Shown piece by piece: positions 1 to 8,794 of a stretch of DNA of 64,000 nucleotides. The first letter of the stretch is position 1, and each line of letters begins with the position of its first letter. Source of the DNA: Gammaproteobacteria bacterium (GTDB lineage: Bacteria > Pseudomonadota > Gammaproteobacteria > Burkholderiales > Burkholderiaceae_B); NCBI GenBank assembly GCA_030832095.1, contig JAURJT010000019.1, positions 1 through 64,000 of the forward strand. Direction: 5' to 3'. Position numbers and translations under genes: made by a program. The notes under the pieces were generated by a model. It made no database searches. It was not told the DNA's origin and worked only from the letters and a program-made list of their open reading frames with translations.

Positions 1-2
1 CG

Positions 3-182
3 CCTGCTCCTGTTGCGGCGCCTGCTCCTGTTGCGGCCCCTGCTCCTGTTGTGGCGCCTGCTCCTGTTGCGGCGCCTGCTCCTGTTGCGGCCCCTGCTCC
101 TGTTGTGGCGCCTGCTCCTGTTGCGGCGCCTGCTCCTGTTGCGGCCCCTGCTCCTGTTGTGGCGCCTGCTCCTGTTGTGGCG
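3..182 (+). repeat. 18-bp coding repeat in 54-bp higher-order units
   Basis: Ten tandem 18-bp units each encode Pro-Ala-Pro-Val-(Ala/Val)-Ala. Units come in three variants (ending gcggcg, gcggcc, gtggcg) that recur in that order, giving a 54-bp period repeated three times almost without change from 3 to 164, then one more gtggcg unit. The array continues past the window edge. Confidence 0.95.
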
Positions 183-926
183 CCGGCTCCTGCCGCAACC
201 GCTGCCGTGACAGCGTCGGCACCCTCTGTCCCACCAACTTCAAATGTGATGGCTGTCACCCATCAACGGGCAGCGACCGACGTCGCGGCGCCCCCCATCA
301 CATTTCCTAAGATACTGTTTGCCGGTGATTCGATGATGCAAGGCGTGGCACCCTTGGTGATCAATCAGTTACGTAAAGAAAATCCTAAGGGTGTCTTCGT
401 TGACCTGAGCGCGCAAAGCACTGGCCTGACAGTACGTCGCTATTTCGACTGGCCCACAAAAATCAAAGACGAGACACTCAGTCGTGGCTTCGAACTGATT
501 GCCATATTTTTAGGACCTAACGACCCTTGGGATATTTATGAAGGCGCAAAGCGTTTTGTCTTTGGCACACCCGAGTGGGAAGACAAATACCGTGACCGGG
601 TCATTGAAGTGATGCAGTTTGCGCAAGACCGCCAAGTTCACGTAATTTGGATTGGCTTACCCAACATGAAAGAAGATCGCGTGAAACGCGGAGCCATCGT
701 GCAAAATAAAATCTTCAGAGAGCAGGCGAGTCAGTTTAATTTTGACTATCTTTCAACAGAAGATTTGTTAGGTGGCTTAGACGAACCTTTTAAAAAATTT
801 GTCAATGAACCGGGCAAAGGACAAGTCATGCTTCGAGCAGACGACGGCATTCATTTCACTCACGCCGGCTTGCGCTTAATTAGCAATCGTTTGTATGAGT
901 TAATTAAAAAACAAGCCAAGCCATGA
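3..926 (+). CDS. SGNH/GDSL-type hydrolase (DUF459-like), 5' end outside window
   Basis: The reading frame is open to the left edge of the window, so the true start and any signal peptide lie outside; the GTG at 51 is inside a repeat and is unlikely to be the start. The visible part begins with about ten Pro-Ala-Pro-Val hexapeptide repeats (a flexible, probably periplasmic linker), followed by an SGNH hydrolase domain from about base 300. Block I is FAGDSMMQG with the nucleophile Ser, block III is LGPNDPW, and the C-terminal Asp/His pair is in DGIHFTHAG. This pattern fits the DUF459 subgroup, which often sits with membrane O-acyltransferases that modify cell-surface polysaccharides; such a gene would lie upstream and cannot be seen. 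The stop overlaps the next start (ATGA), so the two are probably co-translated. Family is fairly sure; substrate is unknown. Confidence 0.8.
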   Translation, partial: PAPVAAPAPVAAPAPVVAPAPVAAPAPVAAPAPVVAPAPVAAPAPVAAPAPVVAPAPVVAPAPAATAAVTASAPSVPPTSNVMAVTHQRAATDVAAPPITFPKILFAGDSMMQGVAPLVINQLRKENPKGVFVDLSAQSTGLTVRRYFDWPTKIKDETLSRGFELIAIFLGPNDPWDIYEGAKRFVFGTPEWEDKYRDRVIEVMQFAQDRQVHVIWIGLPNMKEDRVKRGAIVQNKIFREQASQFNFDYLSTEDLLGGLDEPFKKFVNEPGKGQVMLRADDGIHFTHAGLRLISNRLYELIKKQAKP

Positions 927-2365
927 GAGCGTATTCACGTAGTCACGCGACGCTACGCACTTCGTTCGCCACCGCGTGCCTCAGCCTGCTGTTCATGGGT
1001 AACAGCTGCAACCTGTTCGCACAAACCCTCACCATTCAAGCTGGTTCTCCAGCTCCAGATCTGCAATGTCCGATCAGTCAACCGCCAGCGCGGCCCAAAA
1101 CAACACCCCCACCAATTGAAGAGCTTTACGAAATCCCTGAAGAAGATCTGTTACTTGAGTTTATAAAATCTTTACCTCACGCGGCTGCAAGCACTCAGAG
1201 TTCAGTCGGTCTTTTTTCAAAGTTGCCTAAATCACGCCCGCTCAATATTGGCCTTTGGGGTGACAGTCACGCTGCGGCGAATTTTTTTGCTGAAGAACTC
1301 TTTCAATCGGTCAGCTTGCCAAAAGACAAGGTGCTGCCACGTTTCATCCCTCCTACGCTCGCACGTGGTGGCGTGCGCTTGCCGCTGCGCAAGCAATGCC
1401 AGGGGCAAGGTTGGAAGTACGACCTCGCATACGTTGGTGGGCAAGAGGGCGTAAAGTTTTCACGCGGCATGGCACGCCTGACGTCAACGATTAACAACAG
1501 CTATCAATGGGTTGACTTTCGAACACAAGGACAACAGCCAAACCTGCGTGGGGTCGATATTCTGTATGCAGCCAGCGCAATGCCCACTACGCTGGGCATT
1601 GCGATTGATCAGTTACCCGAACAACTGGTTGATCTGAAGCTCAATGAGCGAGGCGCCATACAGATTCAAATCCAAGGAGGCTTGATGTCAACGCTCAAGT
1701 TACGGCTTGTGAAGGGGTCGATCAGTCTTGAGGGATTTGTACCGGCCTACGCCGAACCAGCACGCTTGTATTTTGACACCCTTGCGATACCAGGGGCGAC
1801 AGTGCGCAGCTGGAAGCTCATCGATCCTGAGTACTTTCAGGCACTGGGCAATCAAACGCCTTACGACGTGGTGTTACTTCAGTATGGCACAAACGAAGGC
1901 AATCAAAAACCCTTTGATCCCCTTCAGTACGAAAACGATCTGACGGCCAGTCTGCAAAATTTACGGCGCATTTACCCAAAGGCCGTCTGCGTGTTGCTGG
2001 GCCCGACAGATCGCGGCACACTCATTGCTCGCTCTAGCAAATCCAAGCCGCGCGCGAACACTCAAAAAGATCAGACTCAAAGCACAAGCACGGCACCGGC
2101 GATCGCAAAAGAGCTACTGATCTACTCGCGTATTCACGAACAAATCAGCCGCATTCAACAAACTGTTGGTCAACAGAACGGCTGTGGGTTTTGGGACTGG
2201 CAGCGAGCGATGGGCGGGCCAGGCGGCTCGTACGCCTGGCTCAAGCAAAGTCCACCACTGATGGCACGCGACTTGATACACCTCACTGTCGCGGGGTATC
2301 AAGCAAGCGCACGACTGTTTAGCCAAGAGATGCGCCTTGAAGAGGCATTCAAGTCACCGCTTTGA
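923..2365 (+). CDS. Secreted SGNH/GDSL-type hydrolase
   Basis: A 480-residue protein with an N-terminal signal peptide (hydrophobic stretch about residues 12-33 ending NLFAQ). SGNH signatures are visible: block I in LWGDSHAAANF near residue 112 with the nucleophile Ser, LLQYGTNEGN near residue 320 (the block III Asn position), and DLIHLTVAGYQ near residue 450 with the catalytic His. The middle region between blocks I and III is long and may be an inserted beta domain. It overlaps the preceding SGNH gene by four bases, so the pair is likely one operon acting in the periplasm, perhaps adding or removing acyl groups on an envelope glycan. The glycan role is inferred from the family and the pairing only. 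Confidence 0.75.
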   Translation: MRAYSRSHATLRTSFATACLSLLFMGNSCNLFAQTLTIQAGSPAPDLQCPISQPPARPKTTPPPIEELYEIPEEDLLLEFIKSLPHAAASTQSSVGLFSKLPKSRPLNIGLWGDSHAAANFFAEELFQSVSLPKDKVLPRFIPPTLARGGVRLPLRKQCQGQGWKYDLAYVGGQEGVKFSRGMARLTSTINNSYQWVDFRTQGQQPNLRGVDILYAASAMPTTLGIAIDQLPEQLVDLKLNERGAIQIQIQGGLMSTLKLRLVKGSISLEGFVPAYAEPARLYFDTLAIPGATVRSWKLIDPEYFQALGNQTPYDVVLLQYGTNEGNQKPFDPLQYENDLTASLQNLRRIYPKAVCVLLGPTDRGTLIARSSKSKPRANTQKDQTQSTSTAPAIAKELLIYSRIHEQISRIQQTVGQQNGCGFWDWQRAMGGPGGSYAWLKQSPPLMARDLIHLTVAGYQASARLFSQEMRLEEAFKSPL

Positions 2366-2462
2366 GTCAACCATGGTCATTGAATCTTGTCATTCAAATC
2401 CGGTGAACGGCTTGCTTGCCAGTCGATGAATCGTTGAGATTCAAGCCACTGAACAGTTCGAC

Positions 2463-2834
2463 TTAAGGCAGCTGAATTGTTTTGAAATCGCCTGGCAAAA
2501 TCAATTCAAGCGTTTCAAAATCTTCAGAGTGTTCAATTTCACGATGACGAATACCAGGGGCCTGATGCACACAGGTGCCGGCCTCAAGCTTATGGGTACC
2601 GTGGCCTTCATATTCAAAAATGGCCCAGCCTTTTAAAACAAACACAAACTGAAATTCGACTTCATGGCAGTGCCAATCGCCGTGCGCGTTGCTACCTTTA
2701 CTGGCCTTTATCACATGCGCGACCACCTTTTTATCGGTCGAGTCGTAAATACCTAAATCGCGATAATCAAAATACTCGCGCAAACCGTCGTGCGAAAAGG
2801 GCTTGTCTTTTGCGTGTTGAATACTAAATCTCAT
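2463..2834 (-). CDS. Small cupin-domain protein
   Basis: A 123-residue single-domain cupin. The metal-binding motif 1 is HGDWHCHEVEFQFVFVLKG (His-x-His plus Glu), and motif 2 is seen around CVHQAPGIRHREIEHSEDF. No signal peptide. It stands alone between an upstream gap of about 170 bases and the convergent SGNH operon; no enzyme partner is adjacent in the same tight operon. Small cupins of this type can be sugar or hydroxy-acid isomerases, dioxygenases or ligand sensors, so the reaction cannot be assigned. Confidence 0.75.
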   Translation of the reverse strand: MRFSIQHAKDKPFSHDGLREYFDYRDLGIYDSTDKKVVAHVIKASKGSNAHGDWHCHEVEFQFVFVLKGWAIFEYEGHGTHKLEAGTCVHQAPGIRHREIEHSEDFETLELILPGDFKTIQLP

Positions 2835-3008
2835 TGAAAGTCTCCGATTGTTTTATTTAAATCTTAAGTAAGGGATGACTACGCAGCACACAACATCGGT
2901 GGGGATCTCGCCACCCTTTGCGCACGATAGCCGCCCGTAGCATGCCCTACGATACTCAATTTGAACGCTTTCGCAAAGCCGTATTTTTTATCGGATTTGC
3001 GTGCAGCC

Positions 3009-4331
3009 TCAGCCAAGCTCAAGCGTACAACAATCAACGCCGTCAACTTGTTGAGTCATTTTGAGCTGTTTTGCCGTGTCTGACACCACACACCAACGCC
3101 CATCAGAAACGGGGATTCCGTGCATCACCACCGGCAAAGAATGTGTTTTCAAGCGTATCACTGGGTCGCTGTGCAAATAAGGGGCATCCACATGACCGGC
3201 AATTGCGCTGGCAATGGCATGCGCCTGTTTTGAAATCGGCTCGATGAAGCGACAAGGCATGCCATCAATACTGACACAGTCGCCAAGAGCGTACACATCG
3301 TCTGCACTCGTCTGCAGCGTCAAAGGATCAACCACGATGCCTCGGTGAACCTTCAATTTTGCGCCGGCCGCCAGGCGGGTATCGGTCACCAGCCCAGTCG
3401 CAGCGACCACTTCGTCGCACTCAATCGCCGCAGCACCAACAAGCGCGACAGACTTCGTGCCCCCAGCGCGTTGAGTCACCCCCGCGACTTGCGTCGCACC
3501 TAAAAATTTCACGCCCGCAGCTTCAAGTGCTGCACGCAAACGTCCAGACGCCTGTTCGGGCAGCAAAGCCGCCAAGGGGGCTTGTTGCAAGTCAAGCAAA
3601 GTTACCTGATGCCCAGCCGCCATAAAATCATCGGCTAATTCGCACCCCACCATCCCAGCCCCGATAATGACAATATGTTTTGGCGCGTCACCTAACTGGC
3701 GCTTGAGCCTGACCCACGCGTCCAAATCATTGATTCTCCAGCAAAGATGAGCCGGCAACGCCTCGGGCAATGCAGGTCGCGCGCCTTGGGCCAGGATTAA
3801 AGAGGTGTATTGCAAATTACCTCGCGTAGTACGTAACTGATGCAGTGCAGGTGATAAGCCCACAGCAAAGGTCTGGGCCATGAGTCGCACCCCAAGGCGA
3901 GCCGCACTGGCTACGCCAGTTTCACGGACTAGCGACTCACGACTCGAGCGACGGCGCAGCGCAATCGAGAGTTCAGGCTTGAGGTAGCGATCGCCCTCAC
4001 AAGCGGTCACCATCGTAATCGGCACCACAGCATCTTGAGCACGCACCGCCTCAGCGGCAGCCCAGCCGGCCTGACCCCCTCCAACAATCACGACTCCGAC
4101 GCCACGAGCCAGTTTCAAAGGCGCACTGCCAGTCACAGGCTTGGCGCTCAATGACTCATAGGGCTCGAAGTCGGCTTTCACGACACCGCACAAGGGGCAA
4201 ACCCAGTCGTCCGGAATCTCTGCAAATCGCGTACCTGGCGCAATCCCGCTGTCAGGATCGCCGATTTGTTCGTTGTAAATCAGGCCACAAGCACGACAAA
4301 TAAACTGTTTCCAGGCTTGGTCTTGCGTCAT
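3009..4331 (-). CDS. Rubredoxin / FAD-dependent rubredoxin reductase fusion
   Basis: A 440-residue fusion. Residues 10-58 are a complete rubredoxin with the iron-binding cysteines C12, C15, C45 and C48 (CRAC...CPLC). From about residue 78 a pyridine-nucleotide-disulphide oxidoreductase domain follows: FAD-binding [12 protein letters not shown] (about 81-92), a second Rossmann motif [12 protein letters not shown] for NAD(P)H, and the FAD-associated VYALGDC near residue 353. It should pass electrons from NAD(P)H through FAD to its own rubredoxin iron and then to a partner. Its start overlaps the stop of the acyl-CoA-dehydrogenase-like gene by four bases, so that flavoprotein is the obvious partner. 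Rubredoxin and its reductase are usually separate genes, as in alkane hydroxylase systems; no alkane hydroxylase is present here. Confidence 0.85.
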   Translation of the reverse strand: MTQDQAWKQFICRACGLIYNEQIGDPDSGIAPGTRFAEIPDDWVCPLCGVVKADFEPYESLSAKPVTGSAPLKLARGVGVVIVGGGQAGWAAAEAVRAQDAVVPITMVTACEGDRYLKPELSIALRRRSSRESLVRETGVASAARLGVRLMAQTFAVGLSPALHQLRTTRGNLQYTSLILAQGARPALPEALPAHLCWRINDLDAWVRLKRQLGDAPKHIVIIGAGMVGCELADDFMAAGHQVTLLDLQQAPLAALLPEQASGRLRAALEAAGVKFLGATQVAGVTQRAGGTKSVALVGAAAIECDEVVAATGLVTDTRLAAGAKLKVHRGIVVDPLTLQTSADDVYALGDCVSIDGMPCRFIEPISKQAHAIASAIAGHVDAPYLHSDPVIRLKTHSLPVVMHGIPVSDGRWCVVSDTAKQLKMTQQVDGVDCCTLELG

Positions 4332-5464
4332 GCAGGCAACACCTGTTTAGATAAGCGAGCCATCTCCCAGCGTAAATGCTTAATCGCGGGCGTGACGATT
4401 GCCACGAAGTGAGACTCACGGATACGACGTTGCGGGGCTGTATTCATCATGTAGCCGCGTGCGCCCTGATGCAACAAACCCGACTGTGATGCCCGCAGTG
4501 ACAGTTCGGCACTCTGCGCACGTGCATCAAGCACACTGATCACATAATCAACGCTGCCATCATAAGGCGTCAAAGCAAGCGTCTGAATGCGCTGGCTTAA
4601 ATCATCAAGTTCAGCCTGCAATTCGTCAGGACGATTATCTAAAAATTTATTGACATGGCCTAACAGCGGCTCAACTTCAAGCATCGACTCAATACTGCCT
4701 TGAGTGACCCCAAGTGCCCAACCTGTTTGAAGCAACACGAACGCTGCGCGCACTCGCGCAATAAACGGCTTGGCAGGGTCAGCGATCAACGCATCTTCGC
4801 TGACAAAATAATCGTCTAGACGAATCCCCCAAGTGCTCGTGCCTTCCATGCCAGAAAATTCAGGACATTGCCGCAGTACCACGTCGTCGGTACATCTAAG
4901 CAAAAACATAATTTCGTGCGACGTACTGCCGTCATCCAAATACACACCTGCAATCGCACCACAGTATTGCCCGCGGCCGATGTGACTGACCCACGGCAAC
5001 GCGCCACTGACCCGATAACCGCCCGGTACGCGCTTGGCGCGCAACAGCATTTTTTCAATGCCCGCAAAGGTTTTCATTGGATTGGAGAGCGCTGTGCCGC
5101 CTAATGTATTGGCACAGGCGTGTTCATCTAAGATGGTTCCCATCAAGGCAGGGTTACCCGATTGCTCGAGATACAGACCGCATACGTCGTGACACCACGA
5201 TAAGAATCCGGTTGAGCCGCAATTGCGTGCGATCTCGCGCATCGCGTCGATCGCCAGGCCGAATTTTTGTCCACTGCGATCTAGGTGCGCACCGAAGGCA
5301 CCGGCTTGACCCAAGGTCTGCATGATGCCGGCGGGATAAAAACCTTCGTGATCGATTTTGTAAGCGGCACTGGCTAAGTCGCCGCTAGCGATGTGTTTGA
5401 CGCGCGCCAGCAAATCGCTTGACGACGTGTGGAGCAGCACAGAACTTCCCTCGGTAGGATTCAT
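4328..5464 (-). CDS. Acyl-CoA dehydrogenase-family flavoprotein
   Basis: A 378-residue protein of the acyl-CoA dehydrogenase fold, recognisable from the N-terminal helical part ([18 protein letters not shown]), the central beta part ([20 protein letters not shown]) and the C-terminal helical bundle ([18 protein letters not shown]). The catalytic base typical of true fatty-acyl dehydrogenases could not be identified. It lies between an OsmC-like gene (3-base gap) and a rubredoxin-reductase fusion (4-base overlap). That context suggests an oxygenase-like or desulphurisation-type member fed by the rubredoxin system rather than beta-oxidation, but this is inference. Confidence 0.7.
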   Translation of the reverse strand: MNPTEGSSVLLHTSSSDLLARVKHIASGDLASAAYKIDHEGFYPAGIMQTLGQAGAFGAHLDRSGQKFGLAIDAMREIARNCGSTGFLSWCHDVCGLYLEQSGNPALMGTILDEHACANTLGGTALSNPMKTFAGIEKMLLRAKRVPGGYRVSGALPWVSHIGRGQYCGAIAGVYLDDGSTSHEIMFLLRCTDDVVLRQCPEFSGMEGTSTWGIRLDDYFVSEDALIADPAKPFIARVRAAFVLLQTGWALGVTQGSIESMLEVEPLLGHVNKFLDNRPDELQAELDDLSQRIQTLALTPYDGSVDYVISVLDARAQSAELSLRASQSGLLHQGARGYMMNTAPQRRIRESHFVAIVTPAIKHLRWEMARLSKQVLPA

Positions 5465-5467
5465 CGT

Positions 5468-6016
5468 TCAGGCTAGCCCGATTTCAAAGCCAATCGGATT
5501 ACGCATTGAATTTGCAACGGGCGAATACATATTGGCGTGACGCACAATTTCATCAAGTTGCTCACGCGACGCATCACCCTCGAGCAGCACTTTGACGCGT
5601 ATTGCCTGGAAGCCCATTTGAGGTGGTGCCATCTCTGCACCCCCTGCACCCCACGCCGCTGGGTTGCCAATATCGCCCTCTAAAAACAATTCGAGCTTTG
5701 AAAGTTTGACTTGCTTCCAGGTTGCGACGGCAGTGATGCCCACGGCCAAACAACCGCCAAGCGCTGACAAGACAACTTCACCAGGTGCCGGCGCTGTATC
5801 TTGTCCAAATAAATGGGGGGGTTCGTCGACCACAACCGGCTGATGATTGCCAACGTAGCTGAGGGTTCGGTACTGACCTTCGCACACGGTATGCACTTTA
5901 TTGGTGCCTTTGCGTGTTGGGTCTGCACGACCTTTTTCAGCGAAGCCTAACAAACCGTCGCGATCAATTGGGCGCAAGTAGGCTTTGACGGTTGAAGGGG
6001 CATTGTCGTTGCTCAT
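5468..6016 (-). CDS. OsmC-family protein with only one of the two catalytic cysteines
   Basis: A 182-residue OsmC/Ohr-fold protein. The first conserved cysteine is present (C89 in SALGGCLAVG), but the second, normally in a CPV motif, reads SPV at residues 165-167. Classical OsmC and Ohr peroxidases need both cysteines to reduce organic hydroperoxides, so this copy may have another role or use another thiol (C45 is the only other cysteine). A ribosome-binding site (GGAG) precedes the ATG. It is the first gene of a three-gene operon with the flavoprotein and the rubredoxin reductase fusion, so it may handle a sulphur or peroxide intermediate in that pathway. Confidence 0.8.
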   Translation of the reverse strand: MSNDNAPSTVKAYLRPIDRDGLLGFAEKGRADPTRKGTNKVHTVCEGQYRTLSYVGNHQPVVVDEPPHLFGQDTAPAPGEVVLSALGGCLAVGITAVATWKQVKLSKLELFLEGDIGNPAAWGAGGAEMAPPQMGFQAIRVKVLLEGDASREQLDEIVRHANMYSPVANSMRNPIGFEIGLA

Positions 6017-6229
6017 CGAAGGGCTCCAGATAACTCAATAGAAGAAAAAAAGGCAAGCCAAATGATACGGTGAAGCGCGCATCAATCACTGTGTTTGGAT
6101 ATACCACTTGGCTATAAGCAAATGCCATGCCAAGTATGAAGATATTGGTTGAGGTTGACTCACGCGCCGAAGGCACCTAAGCAACCTAACCCACCCAGGC
6201 CCCACGTTGCGTGGCGTAGCCCTTGTTAA

Positions 6230-7300
6230 TCAAAACGAGCATTCAACCCCCGCCTCGCGCGCCACGCGCACAAGGTCGGTAATGGTTTCGCTGGCCAGCA
6301 ACAAACCCTTTGCTCGATTTTCAGCGTCTGCTTGTTTTTCAAGCTCGCCCGGGTAATACACCTGCGAATGACCGGCGGCCAAAGGCACGTCTTTTAGAGA
6401 ACGCACATACTGATCGATTCGTTGATGAAACTCAGTCAGTGGTTGAAACGCGGCCACATTGAGCGCCACCATCAAATGCCCTGCACCACTGGGGTTCACA
6501 GGGTCGTAAGGCCCATGCACGCGATCGAGAAACTGACTGCCTGACAAGACACCCGACAGGATATCGATCATGACCCCCATCACATAACCTTTGTGCCCTG
6601 CCATGGGCAAGATAAACCCTTCAATGGCCGCCTTGGGATCCGTGGTTGGGCGCCCCGCTGAGTCAACCGCCCAGTGGGAAGGAATCTCTTCATTACGATT
6701 ATTAGCTAGATAGATTTTGCCGCGCGCGACCCCTGAATTGGCCATGTCCATCACAATCGGGCCATACGCACCACCCGGTACTGCAATCGACCAGGGGTTC
6801 GTGCCAATTTTCTTTTTGAGGCCGCCCCAAGGTGCCATATTCGGCCCCGCGTTGCTCATCAAGAGCATCACGCAGCCTTGCTCGGCTGCGATCCGCGTGT
6901 AATACATACAGGTACCGAAATGGTTTGAATTACGAATTGATACTACGCCAACGCCATGCAGCTTGGCTCGTGTAACGGCTTGGTCGACAGCTTGGCGAGT
7001 AATCACTTGCCCAATGCCGTCATGACCATCCATCACACAGATTGCACCTGCGTCGACCGCTAACGAGGTTTGCGTCACAGCCTTCATGGCACCAGACTTT
7101 AGCCGTGCGTAGTACCAACCTAAACGCAACAAACCGTGTGACTGATGCCCCCACAGATCCGCCTGCACCAAGGTGTCGGCAGCTAACTGTGCGTCTTGCG
7201 CTGGCACGCCGATACTTTGATACACCGCTGTCGCAATCAGCCGCAAGCGGCCCGGATCCAGACGTGTGGGGGTTTCTTGCTGTGTAGTGGCAACCGACAT
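6230..7300 (-). CDS. Malate/L-lactate (Ldh2/YlbC-type) NAD(P)-dependent dehydrogenase
   Basis: A 356-residue member of the Ldh2/AllD/YlbC family of 2-hydroxy-acid dehydrogenases, which do not share the classical Rossmann fold. Typical family stretches are SIRNSNHFGTCMYY (with the catalytic His), GTNPWSIAVPGG, and MAGHKGYVMGVMIDILSGVLSG. Substrates in the family include malate, L-lactate, ureidoglycolate and sulpholactate; which applies is not decided by sequence. The start lies one base after the stop of the upstream serine hydrolase, so the two are translationally coupled. Confidence 0.85.
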   Translation of the reverse strand: MSVATTQQETPTRLDPGRLRLIATAVYQSIGVPAQDAQLAADTLVQADLWGHQSHGLLRLGWYYARLKSGAMKAVTQTSLAVDAGAICVMDGHDGIGQVITRQAVDQAVTRAKLHGVGVVSIRNSNHFGTCMYYTRIAAEQGCVMLLMSNAGPNMAPWGGLKKKIGTNPWSIAVPGGAYGPIVMDMANSGVARGKIYLANNRNEEIPSHWAVDSAGRPTTDPKAAIEGFILPMAGHKGYVMGVMIDILSGVLSGSQFLDRVHGPYDPVNPSGAGHLMVALNVAAFQPLTEFHQRIDQYVRSLKDVPLAAGHSQVYYPGELEKQADAENRAKGLLLASETITDLVRVAREAGVECSF

Positions 7301-7301
7301 G

Positions 7302-8612
7302 TTATTTAATTAACGCCCCGTAAACCAGATTTTTGTACAACATCCGGGTGTGGGTGCGATTCGAAGGCCCTTGCGCCATGATGACAGCCGCAAGTTTTTC
7401 TTTAGGATCAATCCAAAAGCTTGTGCCCCAAGCACCGGCCCACATCGCGTCACCCTTTGAACCCGGCACCCAGGCCATACCCTCATCTAAACGCACGGCA
7501 AAGCCCAAGCCAAAGCCGTAACCGGGGCCTGTGCTAGAGATCGTGCTGCCACCCATCCCCACAGTGTGCTGCGACAACATAAACTCAACGGTCTTTCGTG
7601 ACAGGTAACGCTTGCCATCCAACTCACCGCCATTGACCATCATTTGCAAAAATTTCAGATAGTCAGTCGCTGTGCCCACCAAGCCCGCACCGCCTTTAAA
7701 ATAACTTTTACCTAACGGGTTATAAGTTTGACGATACGATTTGAGCATCCCAACTTTCAGCGGATCGCTGTCAAGCGTCTCTGCCATACGACCAAGCTGA
7801 TCGGCCTGTACCCACCATGTTGTGTCTTTCATCCCCAAGGGGCCAAGCAACAATTCATTCAAAATCGCATCTAACGGCTTTTGAGCGACGCGCTCGAGCA
7901 ACAGACCTAAGACGTCAACCGAAATTGAATATTCCCAAACCGTACCGGGCTGATTGGCTAAAGGAATTTGACCAAGATTTTTCAGCATGTCATCGGTGGT
8001 GATATCTGTTTCACGCGACTCAATGTTGAGATCGTCATACATTTTTTTAATACGTGGCGATTTCGTGCCACCCGCATAGACAAAGCCCGCAGTGTGGCGC
8101 ATCACGTCTTGCACCCAGATCGGGCGATTCAGTGGCACATCACCGCTTGCCGTTTCAACTTTCAAATCTTTTAATTCGGGTAGCCATTTTGCAATGGGAT
8201 CGTTAAGTCCCATTTTTCCTTGTTCGACCATCATCATGGCCGCAACGGTCACGATTGGTTTGGTCATTGAGGCCAGTCGAAACAAAGCATCTTTGGGCAT
8301 CGGCTTAGATTTGGCAGCGTCTAAAAACCCATGGGCTTCGTTATGTACCACCACCCCATTACGCGCCACCATTGTGACGGCGCCTGGAAACATGCCCGTG
8401 CGCACTTGCTCTTGCATCGAGGGGGCAATTCGGGCCAAACGGTCACTTGAAAAGCCTTGGATGATCACCCCGGCTGCGGGCTGGGCTGCAGTCGCAGGCG
8501 TTGCAGCGGGCTGTGCAAAGACGTTTGGTACGCCAAACAGCAAGGCAGCAGCAAACGCCATGCCAGCGCCGTGGGTACGACTGCGCGAGAACTGTTTTTT
8601 TGAAAATAGCAT
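7302..8612 (-). CDS. Exported beta-lactamase-fold serine hydrolase (class C/EstB-like)
   Basis: The ATG at 8612 is chosen over the upstream in-frame start at 8660 because it follows a GGAGAGA ribosome-binding site and directly gives a signal peptide (MLFSKKQFSRS... to NVFAQP). The mature part has the serine nucleophile in SMTK (Ser-x-x-Lys) and a Tyr motif in WEYSISVD. The usual class C Tyr-x-Asn is not conserved, which fits esterase or amidase members of the EstB type rather than a resistance beta-lactamase. It is a close paralogue of the next gene upstream and is coupled to the Ldh2-type dehydrogenase downstream; together they could hydrolyse an ester and oxidise the released hydroxy acid. 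Confidence 0.8.
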   Translation of the reverse strand: MLFSKKQFSRSRTHGAGMAFAAALLFGVPNVFAQPAATPATAAQPAAGVIIQGFSSDRLARIAPSMQEQVRTGMFPGAVTMVARNGVVVHNEAHGFLDAAKSKPMPKDALFRLASMTKPIVTVAAMMMVEQGKMGLNDPIAKWLPELKDLKVETASGDVPLNRPIWVQDVMRHTAGFVYAGGTKSPRIKKMYDDLNIESRETDITTDDMLKNLGQIPLANQPGTVWEYSISVDVLGLLLERVAQKPLDAILNELLLGPLGMKDTTWWVQADQLGRMAETLDSDPLKVGMLKSYRQTYNPLGKSYFKGGAGLVGTATDYLKFLQMMVNGGELDGKRYLSRKTVEFMLSQHTVGMGGSTISSTGPGYGFGLGFAVRLDEGMAWVPGSKGDAMWAGAWGTSFWIDPKEKLAAVIMAQGPSNRTHTRMLYKNLVYGALIK

Positions 8613-8794
8613 TTTGTCTCTCCAGGATCTTGATGGGATTAAATTTTCAAACACACACAAACTACAACATTTAAACGATTAATGTCTGGGCGACTTAGCC
8701 CCTAGCACTTCGCAACCAGAACTTCGGGTAAAGATTAACGTCTCAATGGTTCATCACCGAGGTGAACAATGTTCAATCTCTGGTGTCTGACCTG

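Noticed and set aside
13..210. Leucine-rich frame over the first repeat
   Set aside because: It is a shadow frame of the Pro/Ala repeat; the neighbouring frame continues into a real hydrolase domain.
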